Source: Ruminococcus sp. Phil11
GTDB taxonomy: Bacteria; Bacillota; Clostridia; Oscillospirales; Ruminococcaceae
Reading direction: 5' to 3'
Assembly: GCA_001940925.1 (NCBI GenBank)
Contig: MSGZ01000035.1
Coordinates: 1 to 64,000 of the forward strand
DNA length: 64,000 nt
Part shown: piece after piece, positions 62,410-64,000 of the stretch
How positions within the stretch are numbered: the first letter of the stretch is position 1
Layout of the letters: every line of letters begins with the position of its first letter
Notes under the pieces: generated by a model
Told to the model about the DNA's origin: nothing
The model's input: only the letters and a program-made list of their open reading frames with translations
Databases searched by the model: none
Position numbers and translations under genes: made by a program

Positions 62410-62506
62410 TTCGCTGCATTCTCCTTTTTGATGTTATTTGCAGTAAACTGCTTCTGGTAGTGTTTGCAGGTTCAGGAGAATTATGCGAAAACTATATTGA
62501 AACAAA

Positions 62507-64000
62507 TCAGAAGCACAGCATCTTGAAATCATGGATATTATGTGCCAATTCACCCGCCAATACTTCATCCTCAATTCGCAGCACACAATCATCCCCGATA
62601 TTTCCGAACAGTTCGCCGCTGGCATACCAGACTGTTTTCCTGTCGATCACAACAAAACTGCTTGGGATTTTGTTTTTGATGTAATGTTCAATATCATGTG
62701 CCGCCATCATCTGACGCATTTTCTCTGCATAAGCGTTATCCGCCTTCCTGGTTATGACAATCACATTTGCTCCATTCATCATGCACTGATCTGCCGCACG
62801 CATCAGCATACTGAGCTTTCCGGAGATGAAATATGCCCCTGCTGCAATGACTGTTTTCTTCGCAGCGGCAATTTCTCTGAACAGATCATTTTCGTAATGT
62901 TCCGTGTAAATGGTCTGGAATCCGTTCTGATGAATCAGCTCAGGTGCATACCCGAGCTTTGCATATCCGCGCAGCCGTTTCTTATACATATTTTCAAGCA
63001 TTCGCACATGAATATCCGCGTAATCATAAATCATCATGCTGTTTTTTCCTTCGTATTCACGGTGCAGCCGACCGACATACTGCGACAGCGTACCGCTCCA
63101 TGATATCGGCATTGCAAGGAACAGCGTATCCAGCCGCGGCTCGTCAAAGCCCTCTCCGGCGTATTTGCCTGTTGCAAGAATGATCATAGATTCTGTTTTG
63201 GAAATGGTGCGTACCAGTTCAAGTTGTTCCCGTTTTGTCTTTGCTGTACCCTGACCACTGAGCACGATCACATGATCCGCTGTACCGGTCAGCATTTCTG
63301 CAAGCCGCCGGATATGCGTCATGCGTTCTGATATAATGATCGGCGTTCTGCCGCTCTGGACGGCTGTTATTACATCATTGACAATTAGAGTATTACGGTA
63401 TTTGCTTTCTGTAATTTGCTTGTATACTTCCGTAATTGTCGGCTTATTGTCAGAAATATCCGTGCGGAACTTTGTAAAACGCGGCACCAGAATATGCGAA
63501 AAGCCATGCCTTGCCGCATAACTCTTTGCATCGGCGGAATACTGGATCACACCGCACTGCATGAAGATAATCGGCTGATGCCCGTCGGATCGTTTCGGTG
63601 TCGCGGTCAAACCGCAGACATATTTTGCGTGGATTGCTTTCAGTACACATTCAAAGCTCTCCGCCGAAACATGATGACATTCGTCAACAATGATCATCCC
63701 GTAGTCATTAACAAGCGGCTTCACTTCATGATCTGTGATCAGCGACTGCATGATCGCAATATCAACAATGCCGGACAGCGTATTCTTTGAACCGCCGAGC
63801 TGCCCGACCAGAGAACATTGCTTCTTTCTTCCGCGTTTAACCGGCTGCTCCGGTAATTGCGCATTGATAAAGAGAAACTGCTCCAGTGCCTTTTTCCATT
63901 GCTGCAAAAGTGCCTGCGTATGTACCAGAATCAGTGTGTTGACTTTTCGCGCAGCAATCAGTCCGATTGCTGCGACGGTTTTGCCGAATGCGGTTGTTGC
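62507..64000 (-). CDS. SF2 helicase with possible phospholipase-D-like tail (partial, C-terminal 497 residues)
   Basis: The frame continues past the right edge of the window. Helicase motifs: I (TTAFGKTVAA, at the edge), Ia (LVHTQALLQQWKKAL), II DECHH, III ATPKRSD, V (ATGKYAGEGFDEPRLDTLFL) and VI (QYVGRLHR), as in XPB/UvsW-type helicases. After about residue 330 a C-terminal domain (AAKKTVIAAGAYFISGKLSM, NANVIVITRK-like, FVVIDRKTVWYASGELF) resembles a phospholipase-D-type or restriction-like fold. Long proteins of this type often carry an N-terminal primase or nuclease, which would lie outside the window. Confidence 0.85.
   Translation of the reverse strand, partial: ATTAFGKTVAAIGLIAARKVNTLILVHTQALLQQWKKALEQFLFINAQLPEQPVKRGRKKQCSLVGQLGGSKNTLSGIVDIAIMQSLITDHEVKPLVNDYGMIIVDECHHVSAESFECVLKAIHAKYVCGLTATPKRSDGHQPIIFMQCGVIQYSADAKSYAARHGFSHILVPRFTKFRTDISDNKPTITEVYKQITESKYRNTLIVNDVITAVQSGRTPIIISERMTHIRRLAEMLTGTADHVIVLSGQGTAKTKREQLELVRTISKTESMIILATGKYAGEGFDEPRLDTLFLAMPISWSGTLSQYVGRLHREYEGKNSMMIYDYADIHVRMLENMYKKRLRGYAKLGYAPELIHQNGFQTIYTEHYENDLFREIAAAKKTVIAAGAYFISGKLSMLMRAADQCMMNGANVIVITRKADNAYAEKMRQMMAAHDIEHYIKNKIPSSFVVIDRKTVWYASGELFGNIGDDCVLRIEDEVLAGELAHNIHDFKMLCF

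Overview
The window looks like chromosome of a cellulosome-producing Ruminococcus or close relative (Oscillospiraceae). It is GC-rich and has Gram-positive ribosome sites and sigma-A promoters (TTGACA, 17 bp, TATAAT). It carries a sporulation regulator (SpoVT) and a CotH-like protein. Several secreted proteins carry dockerin EF-hand repeats: a pectin methylesterase, a GH16 glucanase, a leucine-rich-repeat protein, a dockerin-only protein and, unusually, an anti-sigma factor. No rRNA, tRNA or CRISPR array was seen.

Layout. 0.1-1.7 kb: a minus-strand unit with two consensus promoters, an intrinsic terminator in the leader, a secreted protein, a 45-residue peptide and a lipoprotein. 1.7-9.2 kb: a compact phage head module (small and large terminase, portal, capsid, protease-like protein, connectors, hub-like protein) without integrase, tape measure, sheath or lysis genes, interrupted by dispersed repeats. 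9.8-14.5 kb: an orphan MazF, two cyclophilin-type proteins (one degenerate), MurA and a membrane protein. 14.5-18.6 kb: an operon of ABC exporter, S24/S26 peptidase, PqqD-like carrier and HPr-kinase-like protein, with a CPBP protease next to it; this resembles peptide-modification machinery but no precursor is adjacent. 18.7-25.7 kb: secreted and cell-surface proteins (GH16, lipoprotein, CE8 esterase, CotH) with a repeat-filled gap at 21-22 kb. 25.8-33.7 kb: an ABC exporter, a two-component system, and an ABC transporter whose FtsX permease is fused to an alpha/beta hydrolase. 34-39.3 kb: a second HPr-kinase-like protein, a TatD-associated radical SAM protein, a pentapeptide protein, a D,D-carboxypeptidase homologue that has lost all three catalytic motifs, and an acyl-CoA synthetase.

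39.4-51.3 kb is best read as an integrated mobilizable element of about 11.9 kb. A large serine recombinase lies at its right end. A 13-bp inverted repeat marks both termini. The two flanks are the two halves of a palindromic repeat that is present intact elsewhere in the window. The element carries ParM/ParR-like segregation genes, MobC, a MOB-P-type relaxase, an origin-of-transfer candidate, a STAND NTPase, and an ECF sigma factor, dockerin-bearing anti-sigma factor and LRR-dockerin operon.

51.5-64 kb: dockerin-only protein, enolase, small membrane proteins, a MITE-like palindromic insertion, a YbjN-type operon, an orphan fumarase alpha subunit, an SH3 lipoprotein, a heterodimeric ABC exporter, SpoVT, and the C-terminal part of an SF2 helicase with a possible phospholipase-D-like tail that runs off the window.
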